Below, piece after piece: positions 42,271-51,005 of a DNA stretch of 51,083 nucleotides (position 1 is its first letter; every line of letters begins with the position of its first letter). Below the pieces are notes generated by a model. That model was given only the letters and a program-made list of their open reading frames with translations. It was not told the origin of the DNA and searched no databases. This DNA is from Candidatus Oscillochloris fontis (lineage in GTDB: Bacteria > Chloroflexota > Chloroflexia > Chloroflexales > Chloroflexaceae), in contig NZ_RYFD01000031.1 in NCBI RefSeq assembly GCF_004138135.1, forward strand, positions 1 through 51,083, written 5' to 3'. The translations under genes were made by a program, and so were the position numbers.

Positions 42271-43962
42271 ATGCAAGCGATCATTCTTGCAACTCATGAG
42301 GTGCGGACACTTCTCCCACTAACTGATACCATGCCGGGTGCGCTCCTCCCCATTGTGGATCGCCCGGTGATGGCGATGACGGTGGAGATCTTGGCGCGTA
42401 TTGGGCAGAAACGTATCTTAGTCAGTCTCTATAACCAAGGTGGCTCGATAGCTTCCTATTTTGGCAGTGGGAAGCGTTGGGGCGTGGATCTGGAGTATGT
42501 GGCTCAGCGTGAGAGTTGGGGTTCAGCGGGGTCATTGCGCTGGGTCGCCGGTCTGCTGGATGAGACCTTCTTGGTGCTGCCGGGGGATCAGGTGGTGGAT
42601 GTGGATGTGGAGGCGGCCTTGGCCTTCCATCGTGCCCATGGTGGGTTGGCGACAGTGATTATGCATCCCGCACTACCCGGAGCACATGTGCCACACCTCG
42701 CACTTACTCCTGATAACCAGGTGGGGGCGCATGGAACGCCCTATGCAGTCACCGGGGCGTTTATTTTTGAACCGCAGGTGCTTCAGCAGATTGCTCCACG
42801 TACCCAAGCTGACATCTTGGCGGATCTACTTCCAGCTCTGGCTACTTGCAATCATCCGGTGTATGGTTTTGTAATGCAGGGCTACTGGAACCCGTTAGAC
42901 AGCCTCGCCGCCTTCCACGCTGCGCAACAGGTAGTGCTCTATAGTGCAGTACAGGAGAAAGCCCCCGATCTGGCTCTGGGTGGTCCCTCTGAACGGGTAC
43001 GTTATCCCGCCTTGAGCAGTCGTCATATTGTGCCGGGGGTGTGGGTTGGCCCGAATCACTCCATCCACCCAAGTGTCAAGATTGCTGCCCCGGTCTATAT
43101 TGGTGATAACTGCTATATTGGGCGTGAAGTGGAGATCGGGGCCGGTACGGTGATCGGCTCGAATGTGGTGATTGATGATGAGGCAACGGTTAGTGGCAGT
43201 ACGATTCTCCGTGAAACCTATGTTGGTCAGTTGGTGAAGGTTGAGGGGCGAATTGTTACTCCAGCGACAATTAGTGATCCAGAGTCGGGTGAGACGACTC
43301 AGGTGGTTGATCCCTTCCTCCTGAGTCGGGTTGGTACACGCCATGAAGGTCCGAATCGTTTGGCTTTGAATCTTACCCGTGGTGTTGCAGGAGCCTTGTT
43401 GGTGGTGCTAGGGCCACTCTTCTTGATCCTCTTCTTCCTCACAACTATTGTTACCCTGGGGCGTCCAATCGTGCGCCACATGCGGGTTGGTCAGCGGATC
43501 ACCAATCCGGATGGTAGCCCCGGTCTGTATGAGTTCTCCCTCCTCAATTTCCGAACCCGCCGCCGTAATGGCCGCTATACACTCCTAGGAGGCTGGATGG
43601 AGCGTTGGGAGCTTCAACGTCTACCGGAGCTCATCAATGTCTTACGCGGCGATTTAGCCTTGGTAGGGGTCAAACCACTCACTCCCGATCAAGCCAAACT
43701 TCTCACTGAAGAGTGGCACCAGAAGCGTCATGATACCCAAGCAGGCATCACCGGACTCTGGTATCAACAAACTGATCCAAGCAGTGATTTAGATACGATC
43801 ATTATTGCCGATGTATACTATACGGCGACGCGCACATGGCATAGTGATGTGTTGCTCTTCTTGCGAACGCCTGCTATTTGGGTGCGGCGGAATATTCACC
43901 GCCACACATCGAAAGCCATGATCCATGCTGATCATGGGAGAAGCATGGAACCTTTGAGTTGA
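42271..43962 (+). CDS. Nucleotidyltransferase-like / beta-helix / sugar-transferase fusion
   Basis: 563 residues in three parts. Residues 1 to about 235 resemble a sugar-1-phosphate nucleotidyltransferase (IVDRPVMAMTVEILA, VLPGDQVVDVD), but the usual GGxGTRL loop reads LATHEVRTLLPLTD, so the active site is degenerate. Residues about 250-340 are left-handed beta-helix hexads (YIGDNCYIGREVEIGAGTVI). After a membrane helix (GALLVVLGPLFLILFFLTTI) comes a sugar-transferase domain (LQRLPELINVLRGDLALVGV, KPLT in place of PRP). The last part may initiate or help initiate repeat-unit assembly. Co-oriented with the STAS-glycosyltransferase. Confidence 0.85.
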   Translation: MQAIILATHEVRTLLPLTDTMPGALLPIVDRPVMAMTVEILARIGQKRILVSLYNQGGSIASYFGSGKRWGVDLEYVAQRESWGSAGSLRWVAGLLDETFLVLPGDQVVDVDVEAALAFHRAHGGLATVIMHPALPGAHVPHLALTPDNQVGAHGTPYAVTGAFIFEPQVLQQIAPRTQADILADLLPALATCNHPVYGFVMQGYWNPLDSLAAFHAAQQVVLYSAVQEKAPDLALGGPSERVRYPALSSRHIVPGVWVGPNHSIHPSVKIAAPVYIGDNCYIGREVEIGAGTVIGSNVVIDDEATVSGSTILRETYVGQLVKVEGRIVTPATISDPESGETTQVVDPFLLSRVGTRHEGPNRLALNLTRGVAGALLVVLGPLFLILFFLTTIVTLGRPIVRHMRVGQRITNPDGSPGLYEFSLLNFRTRRRNGRYTLLGGWMERWELQRLPELINVLRGDLALVGVKPLTPDQAKLLTEEWHQKRHDTQAGITGLWYQQTDPSSDLDTIIIADVYYTATRTWHSDVLLFLRTPAIWVRRNIHRHTSKAMIHADHGRSMEPLS

Positions 43963-43978
43963 GAAGGAGGATCTCCTC

Positions 43979-44317
43979 ATGGAGATGAAAACTCGCGTTG
44001 CCGGCGATGTACATATTTTGGAGATTGCTGGGCGGTTCGATACGAACACCGTCCCGCCGGTTGCTGCATGGTTGGAGCAGGTTACAGCCGCCCCTAAGGC
44101 GCGGGTATTGGTTAATCTGGCCGAGACAACATTTGTTGATTCGACCGCATTAGCTACGTTGGTTCAGGCGCTCAAACGCTGTCAGCAAGTCCAGGGCGAT
44201 CTGTGTGTGTGTAGTTTGCGCCGTCCAGTCTATATGATCTTTGAGTTGACCCGTCTGGATAAGGCGTTCAATATCTTTGTGGATGAGGAGCATGCGCTCC
44301 AGGCATTGATTAGTTGA
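43979..44317 (+). CDS. STAS-domain anti-anti-sigma-type protein
   Basis: 112 residues, single STAS domain: VHILEIAGRFDTNT, then ARVLVNLAETTFVDSTALATL, where Thr56 occupies the phospho-acceptor position (usually Ser). Such proteins bind RsbW-type kinases until phosphorylated. The kinase (45901) and a PP2C phosphatase (44381) follow, forming a partner-switching set. AAGGAGG precedes the ATG but can pair with CTCCT (43973-43977) in a 5-bp hairpin, which might tune translation. Confidence 0.9.
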   Translation: MEMKTRVAGDVHILEIAGRFDTNTVPPVAAWLEQVTAAPKARVLVNLAETTFVDSTALATLVQALKRCQQVQGDLCVCSLRRPVYMIFELTRLDKAFNIFVDEEHALQALIS

Positions 44318-44380
44318 CCGGATCAGGGGAGGGCTGTGTATGGCTGCGGATGATCTCCGCATACCTACGCAGTAGATGGC

Positions 44381-45904
44381 ATGCTCGTCGCACTACTCAG
44401 TTCTCAATATCAACGTTTTGCCGCCATCGCTGAGGCATGGCTGGCTCAAGGAGCCAGCGCCTTTGGGGTCTTTCAGGATGGCCGCCCACTTATCTATTGG
44501 CCGAGTAGCCATCGTTTGGTGCGGCCCAGCCTCACTGCGCCGATCATCCAGGATGATCAGCCGGTTGCTGATCTGCGTGTAGCTGGGATCACGGGGATGG
44601 CGGCGGAGGCGCGCTTGCGTGCTGATGCTGTCATTATTAGCTCCTTGTTGCAATTGGAGCATGATCTTCAGTGTATGACCGCCGATCTGGTGACAAGCCA
44701 GGATCAGCAATTGGCGCTCTATCGCCTCAGTCAGTCCATGCGTGATCATGTGACCGTGCTCGAAACTCTGCGCTCATTGGTGGCGGAGGGTATGCGGATG
44801 ACCAAGAGCCATGCCGGTTTTGCAGCCTTTATTCCTAAACATGGCCAAGAACCGCTTTTGGTCAAATCTGCTGAAGACTTTTTGAGTGATGAGATGGCAT
44901 GGCGTATTTATTGGCATACCCGTTCATTAGAACATGCAGTAAACTTGCCCGATCCGGATGCGGATTTTCCTACGCTACCGGACATAGAGGATTTGCTGGC
45001 AGTGCCGATACGGGTGCGTGGAAGTATTATGGCAGGCATGGCCATGGCTAATCGTCCTGGTGGATTTGGTACCCCAGATATGAAGCTCATTCAGGCGATT
45101 GCCGATCAGGCGAGTGCCCAAATTGAACGTATGTTGCTCTATCAAGAGATGTTCGATCAGGCCAAGTTGCGTACCGAGATGGATCTGGCCCGCCGGGTTC
45201 AACTCGATCTGCTCCTCCGTCAGTTGCCTCAGGTTACGGGTCTTGATATCTATGCCACGTCACGCCCAGCCTACCAAGTTGGCGGCGATTTCTTCGATTT
45301 TATTGTTAATCCGGGGCGTCCGTTTGTCTTCTCACTCGGTGATGTGACTGGAAAGGGTCTCTCGGCTGCACTCTTAATGACGATGACCCGCTCAGCTATC
45401 CATAGTAAAGCCCAGTTCATGCCCTTTCCTACTCCTGAAGCTGTCATGCGACAGTCGAATGAGGATCTCTATAACGATTTTACCCGTGTCGGTGTCTTTG
45501 CCACGGTCTTTGTTGGCCAATACGAACCCGGTACGCAACGTTTGCTCTACGCCAATGCGGGCCATGCCCCTGTTATCTACCGTCCCATTGACGGCCCTGC
45601 CCAACTCTTACGGGCAGATAGTACCGCTATCGGTATTCTCCCGGTGAGCCACTGCCGAAACCAGACCCTCAACATGCGCCCTGGCGATCTCTTGGTTGTG
45701 GCAACGGATGGTTTTAGTGACGCCCGTAATGCGCATGATGAGACCTTCGATATTGAACGCCTGATCGATCTGATCGATCAGTTGGCCCCACGCACCGCCC
45801 GCGACATTGCCGATGCGATGTTCGAGACTGTTGATCGCTTCGGAGGGGGGCGTAACCAAGATGATGATCAGACCCTCGTGGTGATCAAAGGAGCAGCATC
45901 GTGA
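44381..45904 (+). CDS. PP2C/SpoIIE-type phosphatase with N-terminal sensor region
   Basis: 507 residues. The N-terminal 80 residues are of unknown type, followed by a coiled coil and a GAF-like domain (about 130-260, VLETLRSLVAEGMRMTKSHA, LLAVPIRVRGSIMAGMAMAN). The phosphatase domain (about 270-507) has metal-binding GGDFFDF, LGDVTGKGLSAALLM, YANAGHAPVIYR, VVATDGFSDARN and DDDQTLVV. It should dephosphorylate the STAS protein upstream and possibly the STAS domain of the glycosyltransferase. The signal sensed by GAF is unknown. Its stop overlaps the kinase start. Confidence 0.92.
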   Translation: MLVALLSSQYQRFAAIAEAWLAQGASAFGVFQDGRPLIYWPSSHRLVRPSLTAPIIQDDQPVADLRVAGITGMAAEARLRADAVIISSLLQLEHDLQCMTADLVTSQDQQLALYRLSQSMRDHVTVLETLRSLVAEGMRMTKSHAGFAAFIPKHGQEPLLVKSAEDFLSDEMAWRIYWHTRSLEHAVNLPDPDADFPTLPDIEDLLAVPIRVRGSIMAGMAMANRPGGFGTPDMKLIQAIADQASAQIERMLLYQEMFDQAKLRTEMDLARRVQLDLLLRQLPQVTGLDIYATSRPAYQVGGDFFDFIVNPGRPFVFSLGDVTGKGLSAALLMTMTRSAIHSKAQFMPFPTPEAVMRQSNEDLYNDFTRVGVFATVFVGQYEPGTQRLLYANAGHAPVIYRPIDGPAQLLRADSTAIGILPVSHCRNQTLNMRPGDLLVVATDGFSDARNAHDETFDIERLIDLIDQLAPRTARDIADAMFETVDRFGGGRNQDDDQTLVVIKGAAS

Positions 45905-46335
45905 GCCTGCAGCATCCAGAGGTTGTCCGGCTTGATCTGCCGGCCCGCTACACCTATCTGCATATTCTCAGTGATTGCATTGCGGATATGCTTCGCCAGA
46001 TTGATGGCATCGAAGATCATGAGATGCTGACTTACAATATGCAACTCGCTGCCCATGAAGCGTGTACCAATATTGTCGGTCATGCCTATGCTGGTTCTCA
46101 GAGTGGGAATGAGCGGATTGTCATCTCGTTGGCGCTCTTTCCGCATCCACGACGCTTACAGATCGAGTTACGTGATACTGGTAGGTCGTTTGATCCCGAA
46201 GAGGTGCCCACCCCAACGCTGGATCAGGCCCAGGTTCATGGCTATGGTCTCTTTTTGATGCGTAATTTGATGGATAGTGTGACCTATACCCCTCAGCCGG
46301 GAGATAATCATTGGTGTTTGGTAAAACATTTGTAA
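45901..46335 (+). CDS. RsbW/SpoIIAB-type anti-sigma kinase
   Basis: 144 residues, GTG start within the preceding gene's stop (GTGA overlap, coupled). GHKL ATPase features: N box NMQLAAHEACTNIVGHAY, ELRDTGRSFDPEEV and GYGLFLMRNLMDSV. It phosphorylates STAS partners and can bind a sigma factor. No sigma factor gene is present in the window, so its output may be the STAS proteins themselves, including the fused glycosyltransferase. Confidence 0.9.
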   Translation: MSLQHPEVVRLDLPARYTYLHILSDCIADMLRQIDGIEDHEMLTYNMQLAAHEACTNIVGHAYAGSQSGNERIVISLALFPHPRRLQIELRDTGRSFDPEEVPTPTLDQAQVHGYGLFLMRNLMDSVTYTPQPGDNHWCLVKHL

Positions 46336-46432
46336 GTTAGGTCTTGGTCGGGTGCGGAGGGGCACTCGCACCGAGGGCCATTGTTTCTGCATTATTTCTA
46401 CTGGTGCCGTATGTTCCGAAGGGGGGACTCCT

Positions 46433-46792
46433 ATGGCGACGATTCTGATTGTGGATGACTATGCACCCAATCATCGCCTAATGAGTTTTGTCCTTGAACA
46501 GCATGGCTATGCGGTTCAAGCGGTGGTGGATGGTCGCCAGGCGTTGGAGAGTCTGGAGTATACCAACGTGGATCTGGTGCTGACGGATCTTACGATGCCA
46601 AAGATGGATGGCTTAGAGCTCACCCGCATCTTACGCGCTGATCCACGGTTTGCGCTGATCCCAATTATTATTGTGACGGCGAGTACTCGCGAGCAGGATC
46701 ATGTACGGGCAAGTGGGATTGGCGTGAATGCTTTTTTGACCAAGCCGGTCGATTCGGAAGATTTGGTAGCTGAAGTGGCTCGGTTGCTCTAA
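46433..46792 (+). CDS. Single-domain response regulator
   Basis: 120 residues, receiver only, starting MATILIVDDYAPN (46433) after a G-rich ribosome-binding site. Asp8/Asp9, phospho-acceptor Asp52 (VLTDLTMPKMDG), Thr and Lys (IVTAST, FLTKPVD) of the canonical site are present. Having no output domain it must act by protein contact. It lies between the kinase and glycosyltransferases. The histidine kinase at 38339 may phosphorylate it. Confidence 0.9.
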   Translation: MATILIVDDYAPNHRLMSFVLEQHGYAVQAVVDGRQALESLEYTNVDLVLTDLTMPKMDGLELTRILRADPRFALIPIIIVTASTREQDHVRASGIGVNAFLTKPVDSEDLVAEVARLL

Positions 46793-46847
46793 TCACCTCA
46801 GCGTACTGTTCTTGGTTTCTTCTCAGCGATACGTGGAGTGTCTGTCT

Positions 46848-47963
46848 ATGCCTGCCTATACGCTTGGGTTTGTTCTGGAGCAGGCTCTTGGTCATGTGAC
46901 CCACGCCAAGAATCTTCAACTCAACGTTCCCTCTGATCCAGAGGTGCGGGCGCTTTGGGGGTTGATTCCTTTTGAGGTTGCTGGTCTTTCGGCTCGAATT
47001 CCTGTCTATAAGAGTAACTGGACGGTGCGGGCGGGCCTGCGGGCACGCCGGGTGGTGGCTGGATTGATGCGTCAGGCACCACTTGAAGCGCTCTTCTTCC
47101 ATACCCAAGTGCCTGCTATCCTTGCGCAGAACTGGCTCAAACGCATTCCCAGTATCGTTTCGCTGGATGCAACTCCGTTGCAGTATGACCGCCTGGGTGC
47201 GTTTTACCAGCACGCGCAGGGGCCGGGGTGGCTCGAAGCCCTCAAGTGGCGCCTCAATCGTGATTGTTACCGCCACGCCCGCCACCTTGTCGCTTGGGCT
47301 GAGTGGACGAAGCGCGGCCTAGTTGATGAGTATGAGGTGCCCGCCACGAAGATCACGGTCATTCCACCTGGGGTGAATGTGGCCGATTGGCGCCGCCCTA
47401 CCCCGCGTACCCGCCACGATGATCCGGTGAAGATTCTCTTTGTCGGCGCGAATCTGGAGCGCAAGGGCGGCATGTTGCTCCTCGATGCCTTCCGCTCACT
47501 CCGCCCATTAGGCGTGGAGCTACATCTGGTCACAAAAGATCCGGTTGTGCCCGAACCGGGACTCTTTGTCTATGCCCAGATGCAGCCCAATAGCCAACCG
47601 CTGAAAGATCTCTACCATCGCTGTGATATCTTCGCTCTGCCTACCTTTGGCGACTGCCTGCCCATGGTGCTCTCTGAGGCTGGCGCAGCGGGAATGGCGA
47701 TGGTCTCAACCAAGGTTGCGGCCATCCCGGAGATTGTGCGTGATGGTGAAACTGGGTTGACCGTTCCGGTTGGGGATGTGAGTGGCTTAACCGAAGCACT
47801 GCGGCGGCTCATCCTCGATCCTGCATTGCGGCTCCAGGTCGGTGAGCGTGCAATTGCTCATGTGACTCAATCCTATGATGCGCAGAAGAATGCGACCCGT
47901 CTGCTCGATCTGCTCAAACACGAAGTAGATCTAGCGCGGGTGAAGGCGAGGCGAACGGCATGA
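46848..47963 (+). CDS. GT4-family glycosyltransferase
   Basis: 371 residues from MPAYTLGFVLEQALGHVTHA (46848), preceded by GGAG. GT-B fold: N-terminal acceptor domain, then KILFVGANLERKGGMLLLDA, RCDIFALPTFGDCLPMVLSE and AGMAMVSTKVAAIPEIVRDG, the GT4 donor-binding pattern with the E-x7-E-like region. It transfers a sugar from an NDP donor onto a lipid-linked intermediate. The stop overlaps the next start (ATGA). Confidence 0.9.
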   Translation: MPAYTLGFVLEQALGHVTHAKNLQLNVPSDPEVRALWGLIPFEVAGLSARIPVYKSNWTVRAGLRARRVVAGLMRQAPLEALFFHTQVPAILAQNWLKRIPSIVSLDATPLQYDRLGAFYQHAQGPGWLEALKWRLNRDCYRHARHLVAWAEWTKRGLVDEYEVPATKITVIPPGVNVADWRRPTPRTRHDDPVKILFVGANLERKGGMLLLDAFRSLRPLGVELHLVTKDPVVPEPGLFVYAQMQPNSQPLKDLYHRCDIFALPTFGDCLPMVLSEAGAAGMAMVSTKVAAIPEIVRDGETGLTVPVGDVSGLTEALRRLILDPALRLQVGERAIAHVTQSYDAQKNATRLLDLLKHEVDLARVKARRTA

Positions 47964-49033
47964 GTCACCAGGTTTTGCTTACGGTATCGGGCACTATTCC
48001 TGCCGATCTCGACGCCCACGTCAAGGCCGGACAGCGTCCCCAGGCTGATTATCGGGTGATGGCGGCGCAGTTTGGCGCGGATCTGCTGGATTACCCGGCG
48101 GCGCGTAAGGCCAGCGGGTTGATTGGCAAACTCATGGAGCGCGTGGGTGGCCCCGATCTGATGCTGGCCTGGGCCTGTTTCACGCTGCGCAAGCGCTACC
48201 GCGTCATCGTCACCGATGGCGAGCAGATCGGTTTGCCCCTGGCGGCCATGTTCAAGTTCCTCGGCTTTGGGCGACGGCCGCGCCACCTGATGATTGTCCA
48301 CATCATCTCCGTACCCAAGAAGATGATCTTCCTGGATCGACTGCGGGTGCAGAGCCAGATTGATCGCTTCCTCGTCTATGCCACGGCGCAGAAGCAGTTT
48401 ATCGAGCGGCGCTGGAAGATCCCGCCCCAGCGGGTGGTCTTGACGCCCTTTATGGTGGATAGTGACTTTTTTGCTCCCAGCAAGGTGCAGGCCCAGCAGA
48501 GCGAGCCGATGATCTGTGCGGTGGGGTTGGAGCGCCGCGACTACCCCACGCTCCTCAAGGCGGTGGCCGGCTTACCCGCAAAGGTGGTGATCGCCGCTGC
48601 CAGCCCCTGGTCGAAGCGCAGTGACAGCACCCAGGGTCAGATGATTCCGGCGAATGTTGAGGTGCGCCGTTTTAGCCAACACGAGCTGCGCCAACTCTAT
48701 GCGGATAGCCGCTTTTTGGTCATGCCGCTGGAGAATGTCGAATTCCAAGCCGGCATCACTGCGATACTGGAGGCTATGGCGATGGAGCGGGCGGTGATTT
48801 GCTCGCGCACTCCCGGCCAGACCGATGCGGTGGTTGATGAGGTAACGGGGATCTATGTCTCACCGAGTGATCCGGTGGCATTGCGGGCAGCCCTAGAGCG
48901 CCTGCTCAACCAGCCGGAGGTGGCTACACGCATGGGCAAGGCGGGGCGGCAACGCATCGAGCAGCAGATGAGTCTGCACCACTATGCCGCCGGATTAACC
49001 CGCCATGTGCGCGAGGCAGAAATGCAGGGCTAG
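47960..49033 (+). CDS. GT4-like glycosyltransferase
   Basis: 357 residues, GT-B type. C-terminal donor domain with MICAVGLERRDYPTLLKAVA, FLVMPLENVEFQAGITAILE (E-x7-E region) and AVICSRTPGQTDAVVDEVTG. The N-terminal half is basic with VVDEV-type helices. ATG overlaps the preceding stop by 4 nt, so the two are translationally coupled. Next is a GT2 gene 8 nt downstream. Confidence 0.85.
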   Translation: MSHQVLLTVSGTIPADLDAHVKAGQRPQADYRVMAAQFGADLLDYPAARKASGLIGKLMERVGGPDLMLAWACFTLRKRYRVIVTDGEQIGLPLAAMFKFLGFGRRPRHLMIVHIISVPKKMIFLDRLRVQSQIDRFLVYATAQKQFIERRWKIPPQRVVLTPFMVDSDFFAPSKVQAQQSEPMICAVGLERRDYPTLLKAVAGLPAKVVIAAASPWSKRSDSTQGQMIPANVEVRRFSQHELRQLYADSRFLVMPLENVEFQAGITAILEAMAMERAVICSRTPGQTDAVVDEVTGIYVSPSDPVALRAALERLLNQPEVATRMGKAGRQRIEQQMSLHHYAAGLTRHVREAEMQG

Positions 49034-49041
49034 GAGGGTCT

Positions 49042-50241
49042 GTGGCACCATTCTTTACATTCCTCACCCGGCTTCTCATCCTGGGTGAGATCGGGCTGAA
49101 GCTGATCGTGGACTATCTGCTTCTGCTTACCGCAGCTGCGCTCTTTGCCCCACGCACCACCCCGCTACGGGCTGGCCCACCCACCACTCGCTTTGTGATC
49201 ATGATCCCGGCGCATAACGAGGAGCGCCTGCTCCCCCAACTGCTCGACAACCTGGCGCAACTCGATTACCCGGATGATCTCTACCAGGTACATGTGGTGG
49301 CCGATAACTGCACTGACCAGACCGCAGCGTATGGACGAGCCGCAGGGGCAAGCGTGCATGAGCGCTTCAACCAAGAACTGCGCGGCAAGGGCTATGCGCT
49401 GGAGTGGCTGCTCGAACAGATCTGGGAGCGCGGCGATCCGCATGATGCCATCGTCATCCTCGATGCCGACTCGGTCGTCTCTTCCAACTTCCTGCGCGTG
49501 ATGGACTCGCGGATTGCCCGTGGCGAGCGGGTGATCCAAGCCTACTATGCGGTACGCGCCCCAGAAAGCTCGGCCAGCGCCGGCATCCGTGCGGTGGCCC
49601 TCACCGTTCTGCACTACCTCCGCCCCCAGGGGCGCATGGTGCTCGGTGGTTCGACTGGCCTCAAGGGGAATGGGATGGTCTTTGTGGCCGAGATCCTACG
49701 CCAACACCGCTGGACCGCCTCGCTAACCGAGGACATCGAGTACCACATGGAACTGATCCGAGCGGGTGAACGCGCCATGTTCGCCCCCGATGCGGTGGTG
49801 TGGGCCGAAATGCCGGATAGCCTCAAAGCCTCGCAGACCCAGAATGAGCGTTGGGAGCGCGGGCGTATGGAGATGATTCGCACCTACGTCCCGGCGCTAC
49901 TCCGCGAGGGGGTACACAAACGCAACTTCTTGCTGCTTGATGCGGCGATTGAACAACTCATCCCACCCTTCTCGATTGTGGTCGGGCTGAGTGGAGTAGC
50001 CATGATCACCGCGCTGATCAGCCGTAGCCGCCAAGCGATCCTACTGGCTATTGCGATCATCACCGGCCAGATCGCCTACATCTTCACCGGCCTCGCGCTG
50101 GCACGCGCACCATGGGCACTCTACCGCGCCCTACTCTTTGCCCCGGTCTTCCTCTTCTGGAAGATCGTGCTCTATGTGCGCCTCTTGCTCGGCATCAAGC
50201 CCGATGACTGGGTGCGCACGGCGCGGAATATTGAGCAGTAG
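49042..50241 (+). CDS. GT2-family membrane glycosyltransferase
   Basis: 399 residues, GTG start with AGGAGGG 3 nt before. One membrane segment near the N-terminus (LIVDYLLLLTAAALF), a GT-A domain with IPAHNEERLLPQLL, ILDADSVVSSNF (DxD), LTEDIEYHMELI and the Q-x-x-RW-like ERWERGR motif, then 2-3 C-terminal membrane segments. This is the cellulose/hyaluronan-synthase-like layout of processive transferases, though processivity is not proven. Ends 1 base before the convergent acetyltransferase stop. Confidence 0.9.
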   Translation: MAPFFTFLTRLLILGEIGLKLIVDYLLLLTAAALFAPRTTPLRAGPPTTRFVIMIPAHNEERLLPQLLDNLAQLDYPDDLYQVHVVADNCTDQTAAYGRAAGASVHERFNQELRGKGYALEWLLEQIWERGDPHDAIVILDADSVVSSNFLRVMDSRIARGERVIQAYYAVRAPESSASAGIRAVALTVLHYLRPQGRMVLGGSTGLKGNGMVFVAEILRQHRWTASLTEDIEYHMELIRAGERAMFAPDAVVWAEMPDSLKASQTQNERWERGRMEMIRTYVPALLREGVHKRNFLLLDAAIEQLIPPFSIVVGLSGVAMITALISRSRQAILLAIAIITGQIAYIFTGLALARAPWALYRALLFAPVFLFWKIVLYVRLLLGIKPDDWVRTARNIEQ

Positions 50242-50766
50242 TTACCCGTTAATCCGGGTGACTCGGGCCGGAATCCCCACCGCCGTCGCCCCAGCGGGAA
50301 CATCCGACACCACCACCGCATTCGCCCCGATCTGGGCGCGGTCGCCAATCGTGATCCCGCCCAGGATGCGTGCCCCGGTGCCAACAAAGACCTCATCGCC
50401 AATCACGGGGAATTCCCAGGTATTGCGCATCCCAATCGTGATCCCACCGATCAGGCTACAGTTCTTGCCGATCCGGGCAGGTGAGACGACCATCCCAATC
50501 GGGTGGGGGATGTACAAACCGCCCTCAATATCGGCACCAATCACAATATCCAGCCCATAGCGGCTAAAAATTTGGCGTTGGGCAAAACCAGGCAGATAGG
50601 GAATTCTCTTCCGTTGGCACCAGTTGCCAAAGCGAAACCAGGCAATCGCACGGAAGGGCATGTAGCGAAAGAGGAGTTTGAGGATGATGCCCCACGTCAC
50701 CGGGGCATCGGTATTGATCTTGCCCAACTCGATCCAGCGCCGCGCATCCTGCTTAAATCGCTCCAT
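50242..50766 (-). CDS. Serine acetyltransferase-like hexapeptide transferase
   Basis: 174 residues. Helical N-terminus, then GLDIVIGADIEGGLYIPHPI and IGKNCSLIGGITIGMR left-handed beta-helix repeats, ending AVGIPARVTRING. The IPHPIGMVVS motif is shared by CysE and by sugar O-acetyltransferases of polysaccharide loci. The location here favours the latter. Convergent with the GT2 gene with no gap. Confidence 0.85.
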   Translation of the reverse strand: MERFKQDARRWIELGKINTDAPVTWGIILKLLFRYMPFRAIAWFRFGNWCQRKRIPYLPGFAQRQIFSRYGLDIVIGADIEGGLYIPHPIGMVVSPARIGKNCSLIGGITIGMRNTWEFPVIGDEVFVGTGARILGGITIGDRAQIGANAVVVSDVPAGATAVGIPARVTRING

Positions 50767-50969
50767 GGTTGATTGCCTCGATCATTGCGTAGGGTCAAAA
50801 GCATCGTCCTCCATGTCGTCGGGAAATACGATCTACGTTGATGGGCGATGCTTCACAGAAAAAGACCCGCGTGGAAGCCGCAGGGCTTTAGCCCTCGCGG
50901 AGGAAACGCGGGCGCGGCACAAGGGCGACTCGTACTTCGGATATGCGCGCCGCGAGTCCGGCTGCTGGC

Positions 50970-50998
50970 TTGTATAAACAGGACGGATGTGCTATAAT
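50970..50998 (+). promoter_or_regulatory. Promoter of tnpB
   Basis: TTGTAT at 50970-50975, 17-nt spacer, TATAAT at 50993-50998. The ATG comes 7 nt after the -10 box, so the mRNA would be nearly leaderless. Confidence 0.6.
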
Positions 50999-51005
50999 TC
51001 GCTTT

